Of a stretch of DNA of 64,000 bases, positions 55,934 to 64,000 are shown one piece after another. The DNA lies in the NCBI RefSeq assembly GCF_039993895.1, contig NZ_CP121194.1, positions 186,001 to 250,000 of the forward strand, given 5' to 3'. This DNA is from Edaphobacter paludis (lineage in GTDB: Bacteria; Acidobacteriota; Terriglobia; Terriglobales; Acidobacteriaceae). The notes under the pieces were generated by a model. It made no database searches. It was not told the origin of the DNA and worked only from the letters and a program-made list of their open reading frames with translations. Made by a program: the position numbers and the translations under genes. Positions within the stretch are counted from its first letter, which is position 1; each line of letters begins with the position of its first letter.

Positions 55934-58900
55934 ATGAGTTTGAATGCATTGTTTAATCGGCGGTATCTGCTGAGAGCCGCCCTTGCGATGATGGTGGCCC
56001 TCGTCGCACCGCTCGCCCACGCACAATTTCGCGCATCCATCCAGGGTACGGTCACGGACCCACAGGGCGAGGTCATTCCGGGAGCGACGCTGACCTTGAC
56101 CGATACAGACACGAACCGTGTCTTGACGGCGACCTCGAACGCCAGTGGCGTTTATAACTTCAATGCTCTGCCTCCTGACCACTTCACGTTGGCGGCGGAC
56201 GCGACAGGCTTTAAACATCAGGTGATCAACGGAGTCCGGATCATTCCGGAACAGGCCAATGCAGTGAACGTGCGGATGGATCTGGGCGAGGCGACGACCA
56301 GTGTTACGGTCTCCGGCGAGACTGTGCCCGCGCTGGACACAGAGACGGCTTCTATCAACGGGTCGGTGGACAGTAACCAGATCGAGCATCTGCCATCGTC
56401 GGGGCGCGATGTCTTCACGCTCATCCAACTGGCTCCCGGTGTCTTCGGCGACCAGTCTCAATCGGCCGGTGGCGGAGTGAATAACCTGCCCGGCACACAA
56501 GGACCCGGTGGCAGCGGCAGTGGCATCTTCCAAACCGAGAACGGCCCCCAGGCCAATGCGAACGGCGGTCAGTATGAGACCAATGGCATCAGTGTTGACG
56601 GCATCAGCACGGTAAGCGCCGTATGGGGTGGAACATCGGTCATCACCCCCAATGAAGATTCTGTCGGCAACGTTAAGGTCGTCTCCAACGGCTACGATGC
56701 GGAGAATGGCCGCTTCAGCGGCGCACAGATCCAGGTTACGTCGAAGACAGGCACCAATCAGTTTCATGGCAGCCTATTCTTCCGTGCCAACCGCCCCGGT
56801 CTTAACGCCTATCAGCGGTACAACGGCGCGGGATCCCTCAAGCCCATCACGCCGGGGGAGACCCCTGCACAACGAGGCCTACAGCGGGACGAACTGCGCT
56901 CCAATCAGTTCGGGGGCAGCATCGGCGGCCCCATACTGCACGACAAGCTATTTGCCTTCTTCGCCTACGAGACGCAGCGCGACCACTCATCATCCACCGG
57001 CACCGGCTGGTATGAGACGGCGGACTTCCGGGCACTCGCTCCATCTGGCAGCATTGCCTCGAAGTTTCTTTCGTTTCCGGGAGCCGGCGTCGCCCAGTCC
57101 GGTCTGATCAACCAGACCTGCGCAGACATTGGTCTTATTGAAAACGTGAACTGCCGCACGATCGCCGGCCAGGGGCTGAATCTTGGATCACCTCTGAAGC
57201 AGGCGCTGGGAACGCAGGATCTTTCCTGGCAGAGCACCAGCAACCCAGGCATCGGTGGAGGCCTGGCCAACGTCGCCGATATCGCAGACTACACGACGGT
57301 GAATCCGAGGACCAGCACACAGGTGCAGTACAACGGACGCCTTGACGCGGACATCACTAAAAAGGATCACGCTGCCTTCGCTATCTATTGGGTTCCGGTG
57401 AGCACTACAAACTACAACGGGAGCGTCCGTCCTTATAACCTGTATCACCACGCACAGATCAACGATGCGTTCTCGGTGATCTACAATCACACCTTCTCGC
57501 CAACGCTACTCAACGAGGCCCGCGCCAATGCTGCAGGCTGGCGCTGGAACGAGATCAGCACCAACCCGCAGGCTCCCTTTGGGCTGCCCAGCGCGCAGGT
57601 CGATGGACTTGGCAATCTCTCGGGCAGTGGCGCACTCTCTTCCTTTGGTGCCCCTGGGCCAAGCGATTTCGACCAGTGGACCTATAGTTACAAGGACGTC
57701 GCGACGAAGGTCGAGGGAAACCACACCGTCAAATTCGGCGGTGAGCTTACCCGGCTCTACTATCTCAATAATCCAACCTATGCTGTTCGCCCCAGCTATA
57801 ACTTCTACAACATCTGGGACTTCCTCAACGATGCTCCGCATACCGAGAGCGGGAGTTTCGATCCATTTACAGGCACTCCGTCCACCAACCGCCAAGACAC
57901 CCGCGAAGACCTATACGGCTTCTTTGTTCAGGACGACTGGAAGGCGCGTCAAAACCTGACCATCAACCTCGGTATGCGTTACGGCTACTATGGCCCGTTC
58001 TCGGCGAAGGGAGGCAACCTGAACACCGTTGTTCTGGGCACAGGACCAACCACATTTACAGGCCTGAGCGTTCGCCGCGGCGGCAATCTTTACAACGCGC
58101 AGAAGGGCAACTTCGGTCCTCAGATCGGATTCGCCTGGAGCCCTGACTACTTTCATGGTAAGTTCGTGCTTCGCGGCGGCTACGGGCTGAACTACAACCA
58201 GGAAGAGATCGCCATCACCGGCAATTCGGGCAATAACCCTCCGAATGTCATCAATCCTAACTTCGCGAGTGCGAGTCCGGCGAACATCAATCCCGGCATT
58301 ATCTATGCCATTCCAGCAGACTCGCACTCACTGTTTGGATATCCGGCAAACCCGAACGTCATCTCAAAGTTCAATTCTGCCAACTTGCCGGTAGGCGGCA
58401 ATGCCAGCCTCACGGCGTTCCCGGCAAACATGCCCACGATCCAGTCGCACCATTACTCTCTGGATACACAGCTTGACCTTGGGCACCAGTTCGTAGCTTC
58501 GGTGGGCTACCAGGGCAGTTCCACGCACCACATCATCGTTCAGCAAAACCAGTATGTGACCGCTTTTGCCCAGGGACTGGCTTTCAATCCACTTGTCACC
58601 AGCGTCGATTACTACGGCAATACCGGAAATTCAAGTAACAATGCCCTGCTTGTCGGGTTGAAGCACCAGATGGCGCATAACTTCATGTTCGATGCGGAGT
58701 TCAACTACTCAAAGACCATGGATGACGGATCGGGGCCGTACTTCGAGGATCCATATCCATACCTTCCTGGCGCTGCACGTGGCCGCTCGGACTTCAACTT
58801 CGGCAAAGCGCTGAAGATATACGGATTGTGGCAGCCGGTCCTGTTCCACGGCAATCACGCTTTCCTCGAAAAAACATTTGGCGGCTGGTCTCTCAGCGGT

Positions 58901-59434
58901 ATCTTCAACCTCCACACCGGCTTTCCCTTCACTCCCATCTACAACGCAGGCGGAAATCTTTACTACGCCAGCAGCGGTTATAGTCAGCTGCGTCCCGCCG
59001 CCTACTACGGAGGGATCAAGCACAACACCGGCAACGATGCGTTCGAGAACGGCAAGCCGAATGTGAACGCCCCGCTCGCCGGAGCGAACCAGCCATACTT
59101 CGGGGTACCTATCGCGCCCGTTGCGGGGGGTGGATCTTCACTGGCAACTGCGTTAGGTCTGCCACAAAGGCCCGGCGTGTCCAGAAACTCGTTCGATGGT
59201 CCCGGCTATAAGGATCTCGATGCAACCCTTACCAAGTCCTTCGGGCTGCCGAATGCTCCGATCTTGGGCGAGAACGCCAGGTTCGAGATTCGGGCAGATG
59301 CTTTCAACCTCTTCAACAATATCAACCTCAACTCGAGCACTGTCGTTACTGACATCACAGCTTCCAACTTCGGCCAGGCAACTGCGGGTCTTGCGGGCCG
59401 AATCATCAACCTGCAGGCGCGTTTCAGCTTCTAA
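55934..59434 (+). CDS. TonB-dependent receptor D (Oar-like), paralogue of receptor A
   Basis: Outer-membrane receptor of 1166 residues. ATG 55934 follows GGGAGG (55924-55929) by four bases. Seen: signal peptide (LLRAALAMMVALVAPLAHAQ), regulatory-like domain (about 26-105; IQGTVTDPQGEVIPGATLTL), plug (GIFQTENGPQANANGGQYE, ISVDGIS) and barrel ending FSF. It shares order and many blocks with receptor A, including SGAQI, GTNxxHGSL and NRPGLNAY-like segments. A hairpin and a GH39 gene follow, as at receptor A. A LacI gene and several dyads lie upstream, so it is probably induced by a sugar. Confidence 0.92.
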   Translation: MSLNALFNRRYLLRAALAMMVALVAPLAHAQFRASIQGTVTDPQGEVIPGATLTLTDTDTNRVLTATSNASGVYNFNALPPDHFTLAADATGFKHQVINGVRIIPEQANAVNVRMDLGEATTSVTVSGETVPALDTETASINGSVDSNQIEHLPSSGRDVFTLIQLAPGVFGDQSQSAGGGVNNLPGTQGPGGSGSGIFQTENGPQANANGGQYETNGISVDGISTVSAVWGGTSVITPNEDSVGNVKVVSNGYDAENGRFSGAQIQVTSKTGTNQFHGSLFFRANRPGLNAYQRYNGAGSLKPITPGETPAQRGLQRDELRSNQFGGSIGGPILHDKLFAFFAYETQRDHSSSTGTGWYETADFRALAPSGSIASKFLSFPGAGVAQSGLINQTCADIGLIENVNCRTIAGQGLNLGSPLKQALGTQDLSWQSTSNPGIGGGLANVADIADYTTVNPRTSTQVQYNGRLDADITKKDHAAFAIYWVPVSTTNYNGSVRPYNLYHHAQINDAFSVIYNHTFSPTLLNEARANAAGWRWNEISTNPQAPFGLPSAQVDGLGNLSGSGALSSFGAPGPSDFDQWTYSYKDVATKVEGNHTVKFGGELTRLYYLNNPTYAVRPSYNFYNIWDFLNDAPHTESGSFDPFTGTPSTNRQDTREDLYGFFVQDDWKARQNLTINLGMRYGYYGPFSAKGGNLNTVVLGTGPTTFTGLSVRRGGNLYNAQKGNFGPQIGFAWSPDYFHGKFVLRGGYGLNYNQEEIAITGNSGNNPPNVINPNFASASPANINPGIIYAIPADSHSLFGYPANPNVISKFNSANLPVGGNASLTAFPANMPTIQSHHYSLDTQLDLGHQFVASVGYQGSSTHHIIVQQNQYVTAFAQGLAFNPLVTSVDYYGNTGNSSNNALLVGLKHQMAHNFMFDAEFNYSKTMDDGSGPYFEDPYPYLPGAARGRSDFNFGKALKIYGLWQPVLFHGNHAFLEKTFGGWSLSGIFNLHTGFPFTPIYNAGGNLYYASSGYSQLRPAAYYGGIKHNTGNDAFENGKPNVNAPLAGANQPYFGVPIAPVAGGGSSLATALGLPQRPGVSRNSFDGPGYKDLDATLTKSFGLPNAPILGENARFEIRADAFNLFNNINLNSSTVVTDITASNFGQATAGLAGRIINLQARFSF

Positions 59435-59441
59435 CCAACTC

Positions 59442-59484
59442 AAGGGCGTGCGACCAGTTCACTCACATGGCTGGTCGCACCCTT
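59442..59484 (+). terminator. Hairpin between receptor D and GH39 copy 2
   Basis: Left arm AAGGG-CG-TGCGACCAG (59442-59457) pairs with CTGGTCGCACCCTT (59471-59484), with a two-base CG bulge. It occupies the same place as the 7587-7614 hairpin after receptor A but differs in sequence. Confidence 0.7.
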
Positions 59485-59542
59485 CACTAATCCAGGGGAT
59501 AGCTGGCGAGCCGGTGTTCGCTCTTTTCTCAGAGGTTCATCT

Positions 59543-61054
59543 ATGAAGCACCTGCGCTCTTTTTTGTCTCTAGCTGTCGCTGTTCTCACCTTGGGTAGCC
59601 ACAGCATGTTTGCTCAGCCTCCGGCTGAGACTGTTACCATCGATTCCCAAGCCTCCGCACATCCATTTCCGCACTTCTGGGAGGAGATGTTTGGATCGGG
59701 ACGCGCGATTCTTACGCTGCGGGAGAGTTACCGCGATGACTTACGTGCCGTCAGGAAGGTGACCGACTTTCGCTACGTGCGTTTCCATGCGATTTTGCAT
59801 GATGAGGTTGGCGTCTATAACGAAGATGAACACGGCAACCCTGTGTACAACTTCGCCTACGTCGACCAGATCTATGACGGTCTGTTGAAGAACGGTGTAA
59901 GGCCGGTAGTTGAGATCAGCTTTATGCCGAAGAAGCTGGCCTTCAATCCTGATGCGCTTCATCCGTTCTGGTACAAGCAGAATGTTTCCCCACCGAAGAG
60001 CATGGAGAAGTGGGACGGTCTGATGACCCACTTTGCACAGCATCTGGTGAATCGGTATGGGATTGATGAGGTATCGAAGTGGTACTTCGAAGTATGGAAT
60101 GAACCGAACATCGATTTCTGGGACGGGATTCCGCGACAGAAGAGCTACTTTGAGTTGTACGACCACACCGCTCGCGATCTGAAGGCGGTGAGTCCACGGT
60201 TACAGGTCGGAGGGCCAGCGACGGCTGCGGCTTCGTGGGTGGATGATTTTCTGAGACATGCCGCTACGGACCATGTACCCGTGGATTTTGTCTCGACGCA
60301 CGGGTATGCGGACGATACAGTGGAGAACCTTCTCGGGACGGACGAGAAGATTCCGATGGACGATCGCGTTTGCCGGGCGGTGGAGAAGGTACGGAAGCAG
60401 ATAGATGCGTCCTCGATGCCAAACCTGCCGCTGTTCTGGACGGAGTGGAACGTACAGGGTATGGACGAGTCGCGGGATACCACGTTCGTTGGCCCAGCAC
60501 TGGCAAATACAGTTCGTGAGTGCGATCGCAAGGTGAACATGATGTCGTTCTGGACGTTCTCCGATGTGTTCGAGGAGGGCGGCCCCATCTCGCGGCCATT
60601 TGAGGGGCACTTTGGTCTGCGGGCGAAGGGAGGCATCAACAAGCCGAGCTACTACGACTTCGCCCTGCTGCATGAGTTAGGGGAGCAACGCCTGGCAAAT
60701 CCGTCGAAGGACATGCTTGTGACGAAACTGGCGGATGGCACTCTGGCGGTGGCGATATGGAACCTTGTCGATCCAGGGGAGAAGGGCGACGCTCGGACGA
60801 TGCGGATGGAGTTTCGCAATATAGCCCAGGACGCCGAGGTGTCGATTCAGCGAGTGGATAACGAGCATGGCAATGTGTTGCCGAAATATGCGGCGATGGG
60901 AAAGCCGCTCGATCCGACGGAGGCGCAGGTAGAACAATTGAACCGAGAGACCGCGTTGGGACAGCCAGAGCAAATGAGGCTGAAGAACGGCCGCCTTGAT
61001 CTGCGGCTTGAACCCGACGCAATGGTACTGGTGAAGGTCAAACCGCAGCCCTAG
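59543..61054 (+). CDS. Secreted GH39-type glycosidase, copy 2
   Basis: Retaining glycosidase, 503 residues, paralogous to the gene at 7638-9266. AGAGG is about seven bases before ATG 59543. Seen: signal peptide (SFLSLAVAVLTLGSHSMFAQ), HFWEEMFGSGRA, acid/base Glu187 in WNEPNIDFW and nucleophile Glu301 in WTEWNVQ. Compared with copy 1 it is shorter at both ends, lacks a PDRKPIKFAQMTNAEAA-like insert, and has WTEWN rather than SEYN at the nucleophile. Being behind receptor D and its LacI-controlled promoter region, it is probably made with that receptor. Confidence 0.9.
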   Translation: MKHLRSFLSLAVAVLTLGSHSMFAQPPAETVTIDSQASAHPFPHFWEEMFGSGRAILTLRESYRDDLRAVRKVTDFRYVRFHAILHDEVGVYNEDEHGNPVYNFAYVDQIYDGLLKNGVRPVVEISFMPKKLAFNPDALHPFWYKQNVSPPKSMEKWDGLMTHFAQHLVNRYGIDEVSKWYFEVWNEPNIDFWDGIPRQKSYFELYDHTARDLKAVSPRLQVGGPATAAASWVDDFLRHAATDHVPVDFVSTHGYADDTVENLLGTDEKIPMDDRVCRAVEKVRKQIDASSMPNLPLFWTEWNVQGMDESRDTTFVGPALANTVRECDRKVNMMSFWTFSDVFEEGGPISRPFEGHFGLRAKGGINKPSYYDFALLHELGEQRLANPSKDMLVTKLADGTLAVAIWNLVDPGEKGDARTMRMEFRNIAQDAEVSIQRVDNEHGNVLPKYAAMGKPLDPTEAQVEQLNRETALGQPEQMRLKNGRLDLRLEPDAMVLVKVKPQP

Positions 61055-61118
61055 ATTTACAGATTGGCGCTATAGAAAATGTCAATATGGTGCGGCCTTC
61101 AGCCTTAGCCACGATTCT

Positions 61119-61678
61119 TCAATTGATTGACACGATGGTGACGTTTCCTTTCCTGCGAAGAATGTTCACGCCTACGGAATCGGAGTATCGTTCGAAGGCT
61201 AGATCAACCTCACCATTCCCAACTTTCAGATTCCGAACCTCCACACGTTTGAGAAACTCCGGAAGCATCATGTGATGAAGTCGAATCTCCGAGTTTGTCG
61301 CATCAATCGAAAGACCGAGGCACGACTGTAGCGCCATGAATACTGCACCTGCCGCCCATGCCTGCGGAGCACAAGCCACTGGATACAAGGTGGGTGCCTT
61401 ACCGAGCTGACGTCCAAAGCCGCAGATTAGCTCTGGTAAGCGGTGCAGATCTGTGAAGAGCGAAAGGTCGAGGAGACCTCCGAGGATTCGCAGTGCAAGC
61501 ATCTTGTCCTGGCTGTTCCTGCAGCCATAGGCAATCAAGGCATTGTCATGAGGCCAGACCGTCCATTGAGATAGGACATCGGGTTATACCGTGCTTCGCC
61601 GGTTGCGATGGTGCGAACGCCCCACCCGGAAAAGAACTCGGAGGAAGCATTCTTTTCGCGCTTTACTGGATGGACCAT
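61119..61678 (-). pseudogene. Fragment of glycogen debranching enzyme (C-terminal part)
   Basis: Remnant of an amylo-alpha-1,6-glucosidase-type enzyme. One frame (from ATG 61678) reads SSEFFSGWGVRTIATGEARY and NPMSYLNG, then breaks; another frame continues WTVWPHDNALIAYGCRN and goes on to the end at 61119 (GFGRQLGKAPTLYPVACAPQAWAAG). The frame change lies near 61570-61580, inside the normally continuous YHNGSVWPHDNA motif. The N-terminal and central parts are absent on this strand. Not functional. A central piece of the same family lies on the + strand next to it. Confidence 0.72.
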
Positions 61679-61729
61679 TGCGGAGACTCCGACGGAGACG
61701 GGTTCATTGAATCACATCCGTTTGATTGA
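61646..61729 (+). pseudogene. Inverted fragment of glycogen debranching enzyme (central part)
   Basis: The + strand reads ALYWMDHCGDSDGDGFIES, which matches the WIDRYGDRDGDGFVEY-type motif of the same family, then a stop at 61727-61729. It faces away from the C-terminal fragment on the other strand, and the two meet at about 61645-61660. An inversion or multiple rearrangement broke up the gene. Confidence 0.5.
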
Positions 61730-61743
61730 GATAGTTGCACAGG
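61728..61743 (+). repeat. Second copy of the short repeat at 9268-9283
   Basis: Identical over 16 bases to the sequence after GH39 copy 1. It overlaps the stop codon of the inverted debranching fragment. Confidence 0.4.
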
Positions 61744-61776
61744 AAGCGATTATCTGCATTTCCCGGTGACACGCCG

Positions 61777-62052
61777 TCAGCGATTTACAGCACTCACGAC
61801 GCACGGACGGCTTGATATCCCGGATATCCATCCGTCTTCCGGGAATTTCCAGAAATGAATCTTCTTTCTCTCTAGCCGGAGGGCACGCTCACAGATGGGA
61901 CGCAGGCTGGCCTTTGTCATCGAGTCCGCACTTGCAAAGAGTGTAACCTCATGTCCCTGGCGCACCAACTCTTCGGTGAGATAGGACACAACGCGTTCCG
62001 TCCCGCCGTACAGTTTTGGTGGAACGCATTCATACAGAGGCGCTACTCGCAT
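61777..62052 (-). pseudogene. Truncated GT4 glycosyltransferase (N-terminal fragment)
   Basis: From ATG 62052 with a well-placed GGAGGAG site, the frame reads YECVPPKLYGGTERVVSYLT and EELVRQGHEVTLFAS, the standard N-terminus of a GT4 enzyme, then loses similarity after about residue 62 and stops at 61777. A few residues are also missing near the start (MRVAPLYE instead of MRIAxxAPLYE). The donor-binding half is absent. The start signals are intact, so the truncation may be recent. Confidence 0.75.
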
Positions 62053-62058
62053 ATTCAC

Positions 62059-62567
62059 TCCTCCTCAGGTAAACCTCGTTCTCACAAACTAGGCCCCTAT
62101 GCGAACGCCGTATTCGGAAACTGTCCATTACCCTCGAAGCTCCTCGGGTCTAAAGGACGGCGAGAAGAGGGCCACGGAGTTAGCCAGAACCAGAAACGTC
62201 TCTCGCTGAACATGCACACCAAACGAAGGGTCGTGTATTGGTTGCGCTAGGAATACGATACCGGGGGCAGATCTGAATGTGTGATGATACCTCGGGGAGG
62301 GCGCTCGGGCGTACTGCTGAAAGCCAGGCTTCAATGTTAGAGCGATAGGGGAGAATGGTAATCGGCAGTTTTTCAAGGCATGAACAATAAACTTGCCGTT
62401 CGACGAATCCGTGGATATACGAGGATCGTGGGCTGACCTGGCGATGCTATTCAATCTCGTATGTACGAGATCGAAACTTCCATCCTCCTCGGATGCCAAG
62501 CGTGAGCTAGTGGTACATCACTTGTCCCGGATGTCAGCATCCCCGTTCGGTGACGAGAAACCCGCTT
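62059..62567. other. Region without a recognisable gene
   Basis: A minus-strand frame (62128-62499) gives 123 residues with no ribosome site, ATG start or recognisable motif. An 18-base inverted repeat ATCTCGTA-TG-TACGAGAT lies at 62454-62471. The region may be part of the debris or hold regulatory sequence. Confidence 0.35.
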
Positions 62568-64000
62568 CTAGGACATGTCGGCACCCTCGCTGCCAGGCGG
62601 CACATCGCGAATCAGTGTCTTAAGACAGATGATTAGTCCCTCAGAAGCTCTCATGTCGATTGAACCGATCACTTCTTGCCCCACTCGGTCAAGGTACGTC
62701 GATGCGAGGACAGTTCCCCTTTCCACCGTCATTGTCTCGGGGGCCGAACCGATGTTCAGCAACACCACAATGCGCTGCTTATCATCTATGCGCTGATAGC
62801 TCAGCACGTTCTTCTCGACAGTAACCGACTGCAGCGCACCACTCACTAACGTCAGATTGCTGCGCCGCAGATTGATTAGATTGCGATAAAGCTGCAGCAT
62901 TGAAGCAGGATCATGCTCTAGTGCTGCGACGTTTATTGCTTCATGATCGCCGATAGGAAGCCAAGGGCGGCCCGTAGTAAATCCAGCCGAGGGAGTGCCG
63001 TTCCACGGCATCGGAGTTCGTTCTGGGTCGCGGCCCAAACCGAGTCCCGGTTCGTTCTTCTCCGCAGGGTCTTGCACCCGCTCCGGAGGAATCGGCACGT
63101 TTGTCATCCCTATTTCCTCACCGTAGTACATCGTTAGTGTTCCGGGAAGAGTGAAAAGCAACATGGCCGCAACAGGTGCCTGGGAAGTTCCAACCCTGGT
63201 CGCGATGCGTGCATTATCATGATTTCCCAAAACCCAATTGGGCCATGCGCCCTTCGGGAGAGCGGTGTGGTAATCAGAGATAACCTGCTTCACTGCTTCA
63301 GCGGTCCATGCGCATTGCAGCAGGTGGAAGTTGAATGGCAGGTTCGCGCCTTTGAGGTCCCTTCCGTAGTACGACATCAACTGTTCCACGGGTAAGTAGA
63401 TCTCTCCGATCAGAACGCGCTGTGGAAACTCATCGACCACCGCCCGCATCCTGGCCACAAGGTCGTGAACCTCGGGTCGGTCTGAGTTGTACATCGGTAA
63501 GAGGCGGTGACTGGAGGGCTGGCCTAAGCGATAACCGGGGTTTGGCGGGTTATCGCGAAATTGATCGTCCTTGATCATCAGCCACATGACGTCCACGCGA
63601 AAACCATCCACGCCTCGTCGCAGCCAGAACCTCAAGACATCAAACATAGCGGCCTGCACGGCAGGGTTGCGCCAGTTAAGGTCGGGCTGTTGCTTGAGGA
63701 ATGAATGGTAGTAGTACTGTCCGGTTGTTTCGTCCCATTCCCAGCCGGAGCCACCGAAGTTGCTTAGCCAATTATTCGGTTTATCGCGCCATAGGTACCA
63801 ATCTCGCTTCGGATTCTCGCGAGAGGACCGGCTCTCCAGAAACCATGGGTGCTGATTGGAGGTGTGATTCGGCACAAAATCGAGAATCATCTTCAGACCG
63901 CGGCGATGAGCCTCCGCGAGCAGGCGATCAAAGTCCTCCATTGTGCCGAAGATGGGATCTATCCCACAATAATCGGCGACGTCGTATCCGAAATCCGCCA
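62568..64000 (-). CDS. GH13 alpha-glucosidase (oligo-1,6-glucosidase type), 5 prime end outside the window
   Basis: Partial gene, at least 477 residues, running off the window at its N-terminal side: the frame is open upstream of ATG 63941 and reads DFGYDVADYCGIDPIFGTMEDF, a typical GH13 block, so 63941 is not the start. Catalytic sites are the nucleophile Asp in DGFRVDVMW, the acid/base Glu in IGEIYLPVEQL and the third Asp in LGNHDNAR; DFVPNHTS is the first conserved region. The C-terminal beta domain ends at EGADMS. It hydrolyses alpha-glucosidic bonds in short oligosaccharides, or may act on isomaltose or related sugars. It lies beside remnants of glycogen enzymes, so the locus may once have been a glucan cluster. 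Confidence 0.9.
   Translation of the reverse strand, partial: ADFGYDVADYCGIDPIFGTMEDFDRLLAEAHRRGLKMILDFVPNHTSNQHPWFLESRSSRENPKRDWYLWRDKPNNWLSNFGGSGWEWDETTGQYYYHSFLKQQPDLNWRNPAVQAAMFDVLRFWLRRGVDGFRVDVMWLMIKDDQFRDNPPNPGYRLGQPSSHRLLPMYNSDRPEVHDLVARMRAVVDEFPQRVLIGEIYLPVEQLMSYYGRDLKGANLPFNFHLLQCAWTAEAVKQVISDYHTALPKGAWPNWVLGNHDNARIATRVGTSQAPVAAMLLFTLPGTLTMYYGEEIGMTNVPIPPERVQDPAEKNEPGLGLGRDPERTPMPWNGTPSAGFTTGRPWLPIGDHEAINVAALEHDPASMLQLYRNLINLRRSNLTLVSGALQSVTVEKNVLSYQRIDDKQRIVVLLNIGSAPETMTVERGTVLASTYLDRVGQEVIGSIDMRASEGLIICLKTLIRDVPPGSEGADMS

Noticed and set aside
62128..62499. 123-residue minus-strand frame
   Set aside because: No ATG, ribosome site or recognisable motif; its only hint (FDLVHTRL) is too short. 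Treated as part of an unassigned region.

Overview
The window looks like a chromosomal segment of a soil-type Acidobacteriota (Terriglobia/Acidobacteriaceae, in the range of Granulicella, Edaphobacter or Terriglobus). The evidence is indirect but consistent: four very large Oar-like TonB-dependent receptors that start with a carboxypeptidase-regulatory-like domain and have no SusD partner, a VWFA protein of the acidobacterial type, several FG-GAP/ASPIC-UnbV (CRTAC1-like) proteins beside TPR proteins, and many secreted glycoside hydrolases. There are no rRNA genes, tRNA genes, CRISPR arrays or intact insertion sequences that I can see.

Layout. 0.3-9.3 kb: a secreted GH38 alpha-mannosidase, receptor A and a secreted GH39-type glycosidase, all on the + strand and separated by strong hairpin terminators. 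9.3-16 kb: mostly housekeeping or cell-envelope genes (VWFA protein, NAD-dependent DNA ligase ligA, a secreted protein of unknown function, glycine C-acetyltransferase kbl, a glycine-zipper lipoprotein). 16-18.3 kb: a secreted beta-helix (GH28-like) glycosidase with a PKD-like domain, broken by a frameshift. 18.3-39.7 kb: the most unusual part. Two receptor plus TPR pairs (receptor B with a 580-residue TPR protein; receptor C with a 481-residue TPR protein) flank a minus-strand series of CRTAC1-like protein, TPR protein and a very long Tat-exported protein that joins FG-GAP repeats, ASPIC/UnbV, a TlpA-like redoxin lacking one cysteine and TPRs. A DUF1501-like protein and a 402-residue protein I do not recognise follow. 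39.8-46.7 kb: SDR oxidoreductase, an orphan peptide-type ABC ATPase, a small cysteine-containing protein, a LolA-like exported protein, a GAF histidine kinase and a secreted S9 peptidase. 47.3-51.7 kb: a KaiC-like double ATPase with an adjoining pseudo-receiver/PAS histidine kinase, then a glycogen-synthase-type GT4 glycosyltransferase. 51.9-61.1 kb: GH2 beta-galactosidase, LacI regulator, receptor D and a second GH39 glycosidase. 61.1-62.6 kb: gene debris, including pieces of a glycogen debranching enzyme lying in opposite orientations and a truncated GT4. 62.6-64 kb: a GH13 alpha-glucosidase running off the window end.

How it may work together: the receptors probably import oligosaccharides or other large ligands across the outer membrane, the secreted glycosidases (GH38, GH39 x2, GH2, GH28-like) trim plant or microbial glycans, and the LacI protein probably controls receptor D and perhaps receptor C, whose upstream regions share a promoter box and LacI-type dyads. 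The receptor-hairpin-GH39 unit occurs twice, so it was probably duplicated. All functions are read from motifs and remembered family features; no database search was run.
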